Positions 1 through 11,289 of a stretch of 64,000 bases of DNA are shown here, in pieces. The DNA is from Hevea brasiliensis. Taxonomy: Eukaryota > Streptophyta > Magnoliopsida > Malpighiales > Euphorbiaceae. The stretch lies in the NCBI RefSeq assembly GCF_030052815.1, contig NC_079505.1, positions 76,593,054-76,657,053 on the forward strand, in the 5' to 3' direction. How positions within the stretch are numbered: position 1 is the stretch's first letter; each line of letters opens with the position of its first letter. The translations under genes were made by a program, and so were the position numbers. Below the pieces are notes generated by a model that was not told the origin of the DNA, did no database searches, and saw only the letters and a list, made by a program, of their open reading frames with translations.

Positions 1-309
1 TAGATTTAATTCCTCTCAAATTTCATAAATAGAAATTTCAAATTAATTTTTGGTAATCTAGTTTAATTAATTTTAGTTAATTGATTGATTTAGTTTTAAT
101 TCCTCAAATACCAATTTTAATTCCAAATTTCATTTTACATCTTTAATTTTTGTCTTAATTTGAAATTTCATTTTACATCTTTAATTTTTGTCATTCTAAT
201 TAGCTTATACTTTTATTTCCAATTTAAGCACAATTCCCTATGGGATCGATATCATTTTTTTTTAAAACTATACTACTGTGACCCGTGCACTTGCGAACAC
301 ACCGTATCA
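1..309 (+). repeat. 5' LTR, 3'-terminal part only
   Basis: Bases 1-309 align without gaps to 9463-9771, the end of the downstream LTR. I count two differences, both A/G (around positions 240 and 287). It ends in TATCA directly before the primer-binding region. The U3 promoter part lies outside the window. Confidence 0.95.
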
Positions 310-316
310 AGTTTTT

Positions 317-334
317 TGGCGCCGTTGCCGGGGA
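317..334 (+). promoter_or_regulatory. Primer-binding site, complementary to tRNA-Asp 3' end
   Basis: TGGCGCCGTTGCCGGGGA lies 7 nt after the end of the 5' LTR. It is the complement of the acceptor/T-arm end of plant tRNA-Asp, including CCA. It is where minus-strand DNA synthesis starts, and this tRNA choice is characteristic of Athila-type elements. Confidence 0.92.
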
Positions 335-441
335 ATTGTTTGTTTTTAAGTTGGATTTTAATTGTTTTAAGCTAATTAGAATTTTTATTTTCTTTTATTT
401 TCACTATTATTCCTTGTGTTTTTCAGGTACTTTTCTTGTTT

Positions 442-3400
442 ATGAGACGATCGAAAAGCGCAAGCGACACTGAATTGTTGTTCAATCCTGAAATTGAAAA
501 ATTCTGTCGAGCTAACAAAAAGGAATACAAGAGAAGAAAAGAAGCAGAAAAAGAAAAACAACAAAGATTTGAGCAAGAGGAGACAATTGAAAATATGGAG
601 AATCAAAATAGAGCTATTGGTGGAAACAATGGAGGAGATGAGCAAAACGGGCAAAATGCTGTGGTTAATCAAAATGATCCTCAAAGAAGATCCATGTTAG
701 ACTATGCTTTTCCTAGATGTACTGATGTGAGAGATAACAGACCTATTATTGGAGCTAATCAATTTGAATTAAAAACTGGTCTCATTCAAATGGTTCAGAA
801 TTCACAATTTGGAGGTAGTCCACTTGAAAATCCTCATTCTCATTTGAAGAAATTTTTAATGATATGTGGTACACAAAGACAACCTGGAGTTTCAGATGAA
901 GTTATTCGGCTCACCTTATTTCCATTCTCTCTTCGGGATTCAGCATTGGAGTGGTATGACTCACTTCCACAAGCTATTATAGCTACTTGGGAGCAGCTAT
1001 CTCAAGCCTTTCTGTCTCAATTTTTCCCACCTGGGAAAACCACTCATTTGAGGAATTTGATGGTAGTTTTTAAACCAAGAGATGATGAAACTTTGTATGA
1101 ATCTTGGATGAGATTTAAGGAGCTTGAAAGGCAATGTCCTCATCATGAAATACCGAAATGGATGATTGTTCAGAATTTCTACACCAGAGTTACTCCAGCC
1201 ATAAGAAACACCATTGATTCACAAGCAGGAGGAGATTTCATGAAAATGACAAGTGAAGAATGCTATGATTTATTAGAGAAGATTGCTCATAATACCCATT
1301 TGTGGGGAAATCCTAGAGCACTTGAGCCAAAGAAAGCTGGGATCTATGAACTTGACTCAGTTAGCTACATGAACGCAAGATTTGACCAGTTGACTCAACT
1401 TCTTAGTGATTTTTGCACAAAGGCAACAACCTCAACTCCTACAACTATGCAACAAGTTGCCTTCACAGATGGAACTCAAAGTTGTGGAGTTGATTATTCT
1501 TCTTATGGTGATGATTATTTGCAAGAACAAGCTGCTTATGCAGGAGGTTATCAACAAAAACCTATGGGAAATGCTTACTCTAATGTGAACAACTCAACAT
1601 GGAGACCACAAGCAACTTTTTCTCAACAAAGTCAAAGCTCAAATTATCCTCATAACCAGCAGTATGTGCAGCAGAATAGACCTCAATTTCAGCCTCAATT
1701 TCAGCCCACAAGGCAGCCACAACCTGGATATCAAGGAAGAGCACAACAATCCCTCCCACCTCATGAACCGAAGCCAACCTTGGAGAGCATGATGGAGAAA
1801 TTTTTTGCTGAACAAAGCAAAATGAATAGCAAATTGGAGGAAGAAATGCAACACATGAGACAAACCATGGATCAATTACAAGTCCACAACCGCATGTTGG
1901 AGACTCAATTGGCGCAACAAGCAAGCTCATCAGGAAGCAATTCCTATGGGAAACTACCTAGCCAACCACAAAACCCTCATGAACAATGTAAGGTTGTAAC
2001 CTTAAGAAGTGGTAAAAAAGTTGGTCAAGAGAGTGAAAACAAGAGAGAAGAAAAAGAGAGCACAAAAGAAGAAAATTCAATTGAGAGTAAGAAAAATGAA
2101 AAAGAAGAAGAAAGCAAAAGTGAGCAAGATGAAGGAGAGAAACCATATATCCCACCTGAACCTTACAAACCCACCCTTCCCTACCCTCAAAGATTCATCA
2201 AGCACAAGCTAGACAAACAATTTGGCAAATTCCTTGAAGTGCTAAAGAAGTTGTATATCAATGTGCCATTCACTGAGGCACTATCCCAAATGCCAAGTTA
2301 TGCCAAGTTTTTGAAGGAGATTCTTTCCAACAAAAGAAGGCTAGAAGATTATGACACCATCAACTTGGGAGAGCAATGCAGTGCTATAATCCAGAAGAAG
2401 TTACCTCCCAAACTCAAAGATCCGGGTGTGTTTTCCATCCCTTGTCATATTGGTGATAATTGTGTGGCAAATGCCTTATGTGACCTTGGAGCTAACGTCA
2501 GCCTAATGCCACTTTCAATATATGAGAAGTTGAATATGGGAGAATTGAAGCCCACAAACATGTATCTATCATTGGCTGACCGTTCAATTAAGTATCCAGA
2601 AGGCATTCTAGAAAATATGCCTATCAAGGTTGGGAAATTCTACATTCCGGTGGACTTTGTCATTTTAGATATGGAAGAAGACACAAAAGTTCCTATCTTA
2701 TTGGGAAGACCCTTTTTGGCAACAGCTGGTGCATTAATTGATGTGAAGGGTGAGCAATTGACACTTAGAGTGGGAGATGATCAAATGATATTCAACATCA
2801 ATCCAGCCATGAAAAGGAAACATGAAGAAGTTGAGTCTTGTTTGCGGGTAGACATTATTGATGAGATTGTTCAAGAGTATTTTAGAAAAAGCTATCCACA
2901 AGACCCACTTGAAAATTGCTTAGTCCATGGTGGGAGCATTGATGATGATAATCATAACATGGCTACTTTTGCACAACACTTGGAGAGTTCTCCACCACAT
3001 CCTGAAGCCACAATTTCTCAACTTGAAGAAGTGCAAACCTTGGAGATCAAACAACCATCATTAAAGGTAGAGGATGCCCCAAAGGTAGATCTTAAACCTC
3101 TTCCTTCCAACCTCAGGTATGCTTTTCTTGGACCGAATGAAACATATCCAGTTATAATTAATGCATCATTGACTAATATTGAGAATGAAAAATTGTTGAG
3201 AGTTTTGAGAGAATATAGAAGAGTTTTGGGTTATGCAATTGATGATATAAAGGGAATTAGTCCAACAGTTTGTATGCATAGGATTTTCCTTGAGCCAAAT
3301 AGTAAACCTTCCATTGAACACCAAAGAAGATTGAATCCTACAATGAAGGATGTTGTGAAAAAGGAAATCCTAAAATTACTAGCTGCTGGAATTATTTACC

Positions 3401-3822
3401 CTATTTCTGACAGTGAGTGGGTTAGTCCTGTGCATGTTGTACCAAAAAAAGGTGGGGTGACAGTTGTTAAAAATGAGAATAATGAATTGATACCCACTAG
3501 AACTGTTACAAGTTGGAGAATGTGCATAGACTACAGGAAGTTGAACAATGCTACAAGAAAAGACCATTTTCTCCTTCCTTTCATGGACCAAATGTTAGAA
3601 AGATTAGCCAAGCATTCATTCTTTTGTTACTTAGATGGATATTCTGGTTTCTTTCAAATTCCAATACATCCTGATGACCAAGAGAAAACTACCTTTACAT
3701 GTCCCTATGGCACCTTTGCCTATCGAAGGATGCCATTCGGATTGTGTAATGCGCCTGGCACATTTCAAAGGTGCATGATGGCCATTTTCTCTGATTTTAT
3801 TGAAGAAATTATGGAGGTCTAA
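442..3822 (+). pseudogene. gag-protease-reverse transcriptase (N-terminal part) of the Athila-like element
   Basis: An open frame of 1,126 codons from the ATG at 442. Residues about 134-260 form a Retrotrans_gag domain (Trp/Tyr-rich helical block with the ALEWYDSLP stretch). A Gln/Pro-rich segment and a Lys/Glu-rich charged segment follow. I see no CCHC zinc knuckle. The aspartic protease has its catalytic D-L-G-A at D681 and the ILLGRPFL block downstream. Reverse transcriptase starts near residue 940, with WRMCIDYRKLN at about 1025 and the RRMPFGLCNAP motif. The frame then stops at TAA 3820-3822, exactly where the palm subdomain should carry the x-x-D-D catalytic box. Homology resumes at once in the next frame, so a short segment is missing (length 2 modulo 3, roughly 26-29 nt by family spacing). 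This copy cannot make active RT. The long upstream frame is otherwise undamaged, which fits a young element. Confidence 0.9.
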
Positions 3823-5614
3823 TTTTGATTCATGCTTGACTAATTTGTCTAAAATCTTGCAGAGGTGTGCTGATAATGATTTGGTGTTGAATTGGGAGAA
3901 ATGCCACTTTATGGTCCAAGAGGGGATCGTTTTAGGGCATTTGATCTCAAATAGGGGAATTGAAGTGGATAGAGCTAAAATAGAAATTATTGAAAAAATG
4001 CCCCCTCCAACCACTGTCAAAGGAGTGCGGAGTTTTCTTGGACATGCCGGGTTTTACCGGCGATTTATTCAGGATTTTTCTAAACTTACTAAACCCTTAA
4101 CAAATCTTTTGAATCATGATGTTAAATTTGATTTTAATCAAGATTGTATGGTTGCTTTTTGCAGGTTAAAAATGGCCTTAACAACAGCTCCTATCATGCA
4201 ACCCCCGGATTGGACTTTGCCATTCGAAATTATGTGTGATGCAAGCGAGTTTGCTGTTGGAGCTGTCCTTGGCCAGCGGAAAGATAGGAAACCTTATGCC
4301 ATTTACTATGCAAGCCGAACCCTTGATGAAGCTCAAGTTAATTATGCCACAACTGAAAAGGAGTTCCTTGCGGTAGTATTTGCACTCAATAAATTCCGTT
4401 CTTATTTGGTCAACTCAAAGGTAATAGTTTTCACTGATCATGCAGCAATAAGGTACTTAATGAGCAAGAAAGAAGCTAAATCTAGGTTGATTAGATGGAT
4501 TTTATTACTTCAAGAATTTGATTTGGAAATAAGAGATAAAAAGGGTGTTGAGAATGTGGTGGCTGATCACCTTTCTAGGATAAAAGCTGAAAATAAAGAT
4601 GATGATATTGTGCCAATTGATGAATTTTTCATGAATGAGCAGTTGTATGTGTTGAAATCTGCACTTCCATGGTTTGCTGATATTGTGAATTTCTTGTCTT
4701 GTGGTGTCTTGCCACCTGATTTATCTTGGCAGCAAAAGAAAAGATTCTTGCATGATGTTAAATTTTATTCCTGGGAAGAACCTCTTTTGTTTAGAAGATG
4801 TAATGATGGAATAATTAGGAGATGTATACCAGAGGAAGAAATAAATGATGTTATTTACCATTGTCATTCCTCTGAATATGGTGGTCATTTTAGTGTCTCA
4901 AAAACTGTTGAAAAGGTCTTAACATCAGGTTTCTATTGGCCTAATATGTTTAAACATGTGAGAGACTTTGTAAGCAGGTGTGATAGGTGTCAAAGAGTAG
5001 GCAACATTTCCAAGAGAGATGAGATGCCCCAACAGTCCATATTAGAAGTTGAATTATTTGATGTGTGGGGAATTGATTTCATGGGGCCATTTCCATCTTC
5101 TTATGGAAATAAATATATCTTGGTAGGGGTGGACTATGTATCCAAATGGGTAGAAGCTATTGCTACACCTACCAATGATGCAAAAGTTGTGATAAAATTT
5201 CTGAAAAAATTTGTTTTAACCAGATTTGGTGCCCCACGTGCCATAATCAGTGATGGTGGTAGCCATTTTTGCAACCACCAATTTGAAAAATTGATGAGAA
5301 AATATGGGGTAAAGCATAGGATTGCCACACTATATCACCCTCAAACAAATGGCCAAGTAGAAATCACAAATAGAGAAATCAAGCAAATCTTGGAGAAAAC
5401 TGTCAATAAGTCCAGAAAAGATTGGTCCCTTAAATTAGATGACACTCTTTGGGCATATAGAACAGCATTTAAAACCCCCATAGGAACTACACCTTATAGG
5501 TTAGTTTTTGGGAAATCATGCCATTTGCCCGTAGAGTTAGAACATAAAGCTTATTGGGTTTTTAGAGTAATCAATTTTGATTTACAAGCTGCTGGACATA
5601 AAAGACTTTTGTAA
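3823..5614 (+). pseudogene. RT thumb, RNase H and integrase catalytic core of the Athila-like element
   Basis: Continues the polyprotein in frame +2 after the RT deletion. It starts with the RT connection/thumb ([16 protein letters not shown]). RNase H follows (about 4215-4580), with the CDAS motif, a TTEKE motif and FTDH. The integrase HHCC zinc finger spans about 4861-4990 (H, H, then CDRC). The integrase D,D-35-E core shows D in GIDFMGPF (about 5075), D in ISDGGSHF (about 5245) and E in [11 protein letters not shown] (about 5360). No natural start codon is expected, since this is the downstream part of one polyprotein. The frame ends at TAA 5612-5614, although the same frame carries on with integrase C-terminal sequence, so this is a point nonsense change. 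Where relatives have a sense codon, a single C-to-T change would give this TAA. Confidence 0.9.
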
Positions 5615-5953
5615 CTTGATGAATTAGAAGAATTGAGACTTGATGCTTATGAAAATGCTAAGATCTATAAAGAAAGAACAAAAAAATGGCATGATAAGCA
5701 TATCAAGAAAAAGGACTTTAAAGAAGGAGATTTGGTTCTCTTATTCAATTCAAGGTTGAAATTTTTTCCAGGAAAATTAAAATCAAGGTGGTCAGGTCCA
5801 TTCAAAATTATGAAAGTTTTACCTCATGGTGCTGTGGAAATTTTTGGTGAAAAATCTGGTAATTTCAAGGTAAATGGGCAAAGGTTGAGGCACTATTCAG
5901 TTGGTGAGCCAATTGAGAAGATAGCAACTTGCTATCTTTCTCATTCTCCATAA
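5615..5953 (+). pseudogene. Integrase C-terminal domain of the Athila-like element
   Basis: Same reading frame as the RNase H/integrase segment, separated from it only by the stop at 5612-5614. It holds the linker ([15 protein letters not shown]), a basic stretch, and the SH3-like DNA-binding module with [15 protein letters not shown] and the terminal [10 protein letters not shown]. It ends naturally at TAA 5951-5953. Unless the stop is read through, integrase from this copy would lack this domain. Confidence 0.88.
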
Positions 5954-8120
5954 CATCTTGAGTGAGTATGGTCAAGCTAAAGACCTAAACTTAGCATTTT
6001 TGTGCATAACTCCCAATTTTTCATTGATTCTTTATTTCTTTCATATATATATTTGTTTTTAAGTTTTTCTATACTCCTTATTCAGAGTTTAACATTGTTC
6101 TAATTTCCTTGTGCAGATGGGATGCAATTCATTGCAAGCAAATGAGCATAAAAAAAAAATTGTGTTAGCTCCCCATGCTAAAAAAAAAAAAAAAAAATTT
6201 AGTTGCTTAATTCATTAGTGTTTTTAACTTGTTTAGTTAATATTTTGCTTGTGTTGTTTTTTTTTAGTTCCTCATAAAATACATTTTTCTTTTATATCTC
6301 TAGTACATTGCTCACTTGCTTTTATGTGCTACTTCGGATTTACACTTGATGGTTACATTTTTGAGCTTAACTTCCTATTTCAACTTTTCGAGTTTAATTG
6401 ATTTAATGGATTCCATCGCACTGTTTCTTTTGCAATGAGTGCAGCAGCTATCCAAATTTTATCTAATTAAATTGGCTGCACTTCAATGAGGTAACACTTC
6501 TTATCTCAGCTTGTGTCATTTTCAACACAAGTTGTGCTATCGCTTATGCAACAGGGTAATAATTCTTTATGCACATATGAGCTACCCATTTTTTGCACAT
6601 TATCCCATTCCATGCACTCTTTTAACATTGAGGACAATGTTCATTCTGAGTATGGGGGAGAGGGTAAATTTTTTGCAAAAATTATTTTTCCTTTTTCACT
6701 TGCATATAGTGACATACTCATTCATTACTTCATATTTGTACATACATACACTTGCATATAGCTTCATACACTTAGTTATGCATACTTAGTTACATATAGG
6801 TTGACTTGACATTTACACTCATGCATTTCATTCATTCATTTAAAATTTTTGGATTTTTAAACCAGTCTCTGAATTCCATAAGCCACTTATTCAAGCAATC
6901 CAACTTGCCTTTAGATGGTTAGTGGAATGAAAGTTCCAGCTGGGTACAAAGTCTTAAGCATTATTCTTTCTCTTACTTAATAGCTTAAAATTAATACATT
7001 CATCTAGGTATGCAGATTCTGATTAGTTATTTTGAGTTTTGAGTGTCTGGATAAGCCTTTAAGGAAGAAAATGGTCATTGTTGTCTCACCATTCCTAGAA
7101 CAAGCATTTTAGATCTTTCAAAGCGAAATTTTTAACTTGCATTTGATAAGAATATGATTTAGGCATTCCTTCATATTTTAAACCTCACATTTAGCCTTAA
7201 CCTACCTTAATTTCATTTCAACCCTTGTAAACCCCCTTGAACCTTAATTCCCTAATTTCTTTGGAACCCAAATCATTTACCAAGCCATTAAACCTAAACA
7301 CTACCACCTATCTATGAGAATAATATTTTAGCAATTAAGTGCATAAAAAAATGATAATGATATAAAAATAAAAAAATAAAATAAAATAAAATAAAATAAA
7401 ATAAAAATGGAGGATTGAAACATCTTGAAAAGTGCTAGAGTAATTGTGAAAAGTTGAAAAGGTCACCAAAATATCCCAAAGGTAATTTTGGGTGTGACGT
7501 GAAATAGGGACACATACAAAATAAAAAAATATATTATAAAAGTAGTCCCTTTATTGTGTTAGCACTTAAAATTCATTGTGAATTTCTTTCCTCTTGATTT
7601 AAAAAAAAAAAAAATGGATGCACTTTGAGTTTCATGATTAATATTATTCTCATATTTTGTTTACCTTATTCCCTTTCTTTGTTAACCACAATCTTACCCT
7701 ATTTGACCCCATTACAACCCTTAAAAAGACCTAATGATTCTTTGAAAAATACTTGTTACATTAGTAGAGTTAGATCTTTTATGCTTGCATATGGGTTTGG
7801 CAATATAATCTTCCATACATTACTCACCATCTATTTGAGACACATTGGCTATCTATTTCATTTAGGTTTGTTTTGGCACAATTGACTCTTGTAGCTGGTT
7901 GGTATTTGTTGCTTGGGTTGATTGGTTAATTCTTAGCTATTCTGTAATTGTTGAGAGTGCTTGCTTCATTCTTTGTGCTTTTGCTGGTGGGAATTTGGAA
8001 TGTTGGTGGCTAGAGGTAAGTTGGTGGTTTGGATTAGTGAATTTTGTGTTTTCAAAGACTGATTCTATTCCCTTCCAAATGAGTTTTAATGAAATTTTGC
8101 TTGAGGACAAGCAAGAGTTT
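5954..8120. other. Non-coding internal tail of the retrotransposon
   Basis: 2.2 kb between pol and the 3' LTR. It is AT-rich with poly-A runs (6150-6160, 6180-6198), an (AAAAT)n tract near 7370-7406, and many stops in all frames. Short frames at 6511-6789 and 7625-7885 lack family signatures, and I see no envelope-like signal peptide, cleavage site and membrane-anchor arrangement. A motif at 6628-6660 (ttgaggacaat...gagtatgggggag) echoes the polypurine-tract context at 8101-8133. A small inverted repeat (cttgtgt/acacaag) lies near 6511-6531. Confidence 0.7.
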
Positions 8121-8135
8121 GAGTATGGGGGAATT
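8121..8135 (+). promoter_or_regulatory. Polypurine tract before the 3' LTR
   Basis: The purine-rich GAGTATGGGGGAATT abuts the LTR start TGATGCATGC at 8136. It is in the position where the RNase H-resistant primer for plus-strand synthesis is expected. Confidence 0.75.
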
Positions 8136-8393
8136 TGATGCATGCATTTTATATCATCATTTAGGTGTAATTTTTGCACATTATTTACCCTTGTTCATAG
8201 CCATTATTATAGATATTAGTGTATATTTAGTCAATTTTGCAATTTTCACTTTTCTTAGTTTAATTTTTGGAATTTATTTATTTTGTAGGTTAAATTTGGA
8301 GAAATTTGATGTATTTTGATCAGAGTAGCCATTTGGAGGAGATTAAAGTCGAATTGCAAAAATTTTGAAGTTGAGTAAAAAAATGGCCGAGAG

Positions 8394-8443
8394 CGACACA
8401 ACCTGCAGCACAACCGAATTAGCTTATGTCGCAGGTTGTGTCG
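8394..8443. repeat. Perfect 13-bp inverted repeat in LTR U3
   Basis: CGACACAACCTGC at 8394-8406 is the exact reverse complement of 8431-8443, with a 24-nt loop. Related GACACAAC/TTGTGTC words follow up to about 8505. It lies roughly 170 bp upstream of the LTR TATA box, so it could be a regulator-binding block or a structured element. Confidence 0.8.
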
Positions 8444-8610
8444 ATCGTCAGATATTCACGCCGAGAGCAACACAACCCGCGACACAACTGACTCGGCTTG
8501 TGTCATTTTTACTAGAAATAATTGACGTGGCATTTCCGTTACTCCAGCTTTTTACCTCACTTTCTCTGGAACCTTCCCCCTTTTACCCATTCTAGGGCAG
8601 ACCCTTAGCC

Positions 8611-8620
8611 TATATAAAGC
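8611..8620 (+). promoter_or_regulatory. LTR TATA box
   Basis: TATATAAAGC is a consensus plant TATA box about 475 bp into the LTR. It predicts the U3/R boundary near 8640. Confidence 0.65.
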
Positions 8621-9771
8621 CTCATTTTATCATTATCTTGGCATAGAGAGCAAGGGAGGCAAATTCGGAAAAGTTAGAAAGAGTGAAGGAGGAGCACTTT
8701 CTGCATTCTTTTTCCAGCAGCTGCAGATCACGTTTTCTGCACTTTTGTGCAGCAGAATCTGCAGCATATTTCTGGGGTTTTTCTACCCCTTTAGCTTACA
8801 TTTCTATTATTTCTTCATTTCTTTATTTGGGTTTGTCTTTAAACAATGATTTGTGAGTAGTTTATTGAGATTCTAGAGATGGGTTTGTAAATATTGATTT
8901 GTTTTGTGTTTTTGAACTGATTTAGCCATTTAAATGGGATTTGTTACATTTTGATTTATTGCTTGTGAGCTTGTTGCCTTGCTTGATGAATGGGCCCTCA
9001 TTAAGTTAAGTTTTAATCCTTAATAGATGGACTGAAAAGTGAACATTGGGGATGGATAATCTTGCAATAAACTTTATTTTCTTGGTGTTAGAAATAAGCT
9101 AAGAAGATTAAGGGGAACTTTCCAAAAATCAATTAGAGCATTAATTGGGTTTTTGTTAGGTTTGAAATACCGTGAAAACAGGGTTTGATTTAATGAAAAC
9201 TAACTTTGAGATGCTTGAAAAGGGTTTCAAAAATTTAAGAATTGATTTCCCTCAAAATTGCAATTCTCATGTATTTGGCTAAATTAGGGATAAACCACAT
9301 GCAAACAATATTGAAAATCCAATCTCTAGAATCAATTTAATTTTCATTGAATTTAGATTTAAATCCTCCAAATCTCATAAATAGCAATTTCAATTTAAAT
9401 CCAATTTAAATTTAAATCCAATTTAAATCTAATCTCTAGAATCACTTTATTTTTATTGAATTTAGATTTAATTCCTCTCAAATTTCATAAATAGAAATTT
9501 CAAATTAATTTTTGGTAATCTAGTTTAATTAATTTTAGTTAATTGATTGATTTAGTTTTAATTCCTCAAATACCAATTTTAATTCCAAATTTCATTTTAC
9601 ATCTTTAATTTTTGTCTTAATTTGAAATTTCATTTTACATCTTTAATTTTTGTCATTCTAATTAGCTTATACTTTTATTTCCAATTTAAGCACAATTCCC
9701 TGTGGGATCGATATCATTTTTTTTTAAAACTATACTACTGTGACCCGTGCACTTGCGGACACACCGTATCA

Positions 9772-11289
9772 TCTGGTGCTTAAGTAGGATTAAAAATTCA
9801 TAAAATATTCGTGGTAACTCAGAAAATTATGATTCTTTTTGCAATAGCCTAGTAATATTGCTAAGGACCGCGGGGCAATGTTTTAGAATTTTTAGAGCTT
9901 GTTTGGATAGTTTTTGCAAAAATGGTCAATTATAAGGACTAAATTGAAATTTTATATATTGTGATGGATGACTGATTTGATGAGCCCAGGAGGGGCTGTG
10001 TGATGTGATTGAGTTGTGGATATATGGATTGTGAATATAGAAGTGTGTTTTGAGCCATTTTGCAGGTTGGGTAGGTCCTAAATATAGGGGAGACTCTGCC
10101 GGATTTTCGGCACGACTTAGGACGTATTTGGTCTTTTCTTGATTGTATTGAGTCATTTGTATTAAATAATTATAATGTAATTATCAGGTGAGCCGGGACA
10201 GCCTTCTTCCTCCGCCCAGTCGCCACAGTAACCGTTGTCAAGTCTGTGAGTAAAATATTAATTTTAATTGTAATTTCACTATTATTATATGTTCAAGCAT
10301 GCCCATGCATCACTTATATGCATATATCTATGTAGATAAACTTTAGGCACGATTTATGTTGCATTCATAACTGTGAAAGTGCCATGTATGTTGCTGTGGT
10401 AATTTGGAACAGTGTGCGTGCGTTGGCGTGCGTGTGATGTGGTGTGGACTATGGATAGGACGGGTAGACACGGCTTGAGATCTTCGCTGGGACCCGGTCC
10501 TTCGGGGTAGACACGGCTTGAGTTCTTCGCTGGGACCCCGATTTGGTTATTAAGTGGAAGTCCGAGCTGAGTTCTTCGCTGGCACAGTTGGAATTAAGAG
10601 AGCTATATAGGGGATCAGCTACCATATATATATGATTGATATTGCTGGGTGCGTGAGTGCTCCAAAGTACCTTTTTGATGTTACGATGTGAATTTATTGC
10701 TGATGCTGCATTTCACTCTACAGGGTGCACTAGTTCTAGATAGTTATAGAGATTATGGTTAAAATTGATATTTTACTCTCTGAGTCGAACGCTCACTCAT
10801 GTTCAATATTTTTTTCCAGGCTACAGGAGGATTTTATTGTGGTTAACCTGCTTTTCTTATTCGCAGGTTGTTATTCAATATTTGTGTAATTTTATTTACT
10901 CCTAGATTTTTCGCATGTGTTAAAAATATTTAAATGATTTGGGTCTGTAATATAATTATTATGTGGACCTGTAAAATTATTATATGCATGTTTGATGGAC
11001 TGGATGAGGGAGCTAAGCTCCCATTTATCTTTATGTTGATTTGAGTATGTGGAGGGTGAGCTGAGCTCCCCAAGTGATGATATATTTTGATTACAGGTCG
11101 GGTGAGTCAAAAACTCCCCGTTGAAAGGTTCACTTTATGGCCGGACTCCGTCCGATTGATTTCTTGAAATTGGGCCCAAATGGGCCTTAGAGTTGGGTTA
11201 AGTGAATAGTTAGGCTTACTACGGGCCTCGGGGGCTTTAGGCTGGCCCAGGTCCTAGTGTCGGTCCGGCCCATAGGTTGGGTCGTGACA
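9772..11289 (+). repeat. 3' part of an older LTR, interrupted by the Athila-like insertion
   Basis: Begins at the retrotransposon's right edge and ends ...GGGTCGTGACA at 11289, a typical TG...CA-type LTR end. The composition is unlike the flanking spacer: GC-richer, with conserved-looking blocks. It contains a short tandem repeat, gacacggcttgag(a/t)tcttcgctggg, at about 10462-10496 and 10505-10540 plus a partial third copy near 10563-10587. The style is that of Ty3/gypsy chromovirus LTRs in dicots, but that assignment is from general resemblance. No internal coding region follows, so it is a solo LTR or a fragment. Its start lies left of the window. Confidence 0.65.

Larger units (their letters stand above)
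1..9771 (+). mobile_element. Athila-like Ty3/gypsy LTR retrotransposon, 5' end outside window
   Basis: A nearly complete Ty3/gypsy element reads left to right: 5' LTR tail (1-309), tRNA-Asp primer site (317-334), gag-protease-RT, RNase H-integrase, a 2.2-kb non-coding internal tail, polypurine tract and a full 1,636-bp 3' LTR (8136-9771) with TGATG...TATCA ends. The order PR-RT-RH-IN is Ty3/gypsy. The tRNA-Asp primer site and a DLGA-type protease point to the Athila clade. If the 5' LTR matches the 3' one, about 1.3 kb lies left of the window and the element is about 11.1 kb, typical for Athila. The 309 comparable LTR bases differ at two positions by eye, so insertion is recent. It is defective: the RT catalytic box is deleted and integrase has a stop. 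It is inserted in another LTR (9772-11289); the right flank begins tctgg, the expected target duplication, whose left copy is not visible. No env-like reading frame was found. Confidence 0.93.
8136..9771 (+). repeat. 3' LTR, complete (1,636 bp)
   Basis: Starts TGATG after the polypurine tract and ends TATCA at 9771. Its last 309 bp match the 5' LTR remnant. A TATA box (tatataaagc, 8611) and a strong inverted repeat upstream of it mark the U3/R promoter area. The 3' third holds short AT-rich internal repeats (variants of atttaaatccaatttaaat, 9355-9430). Confidence 0.93.

Noticed and set aside
6511..6789. Possible env-like ORF of the Athila-like element
   Set aside because: The two overlapping frames have no signal peptide/anchor arrangement and run through a PPT-like, low-complexity stretch; nothing supports a protein.
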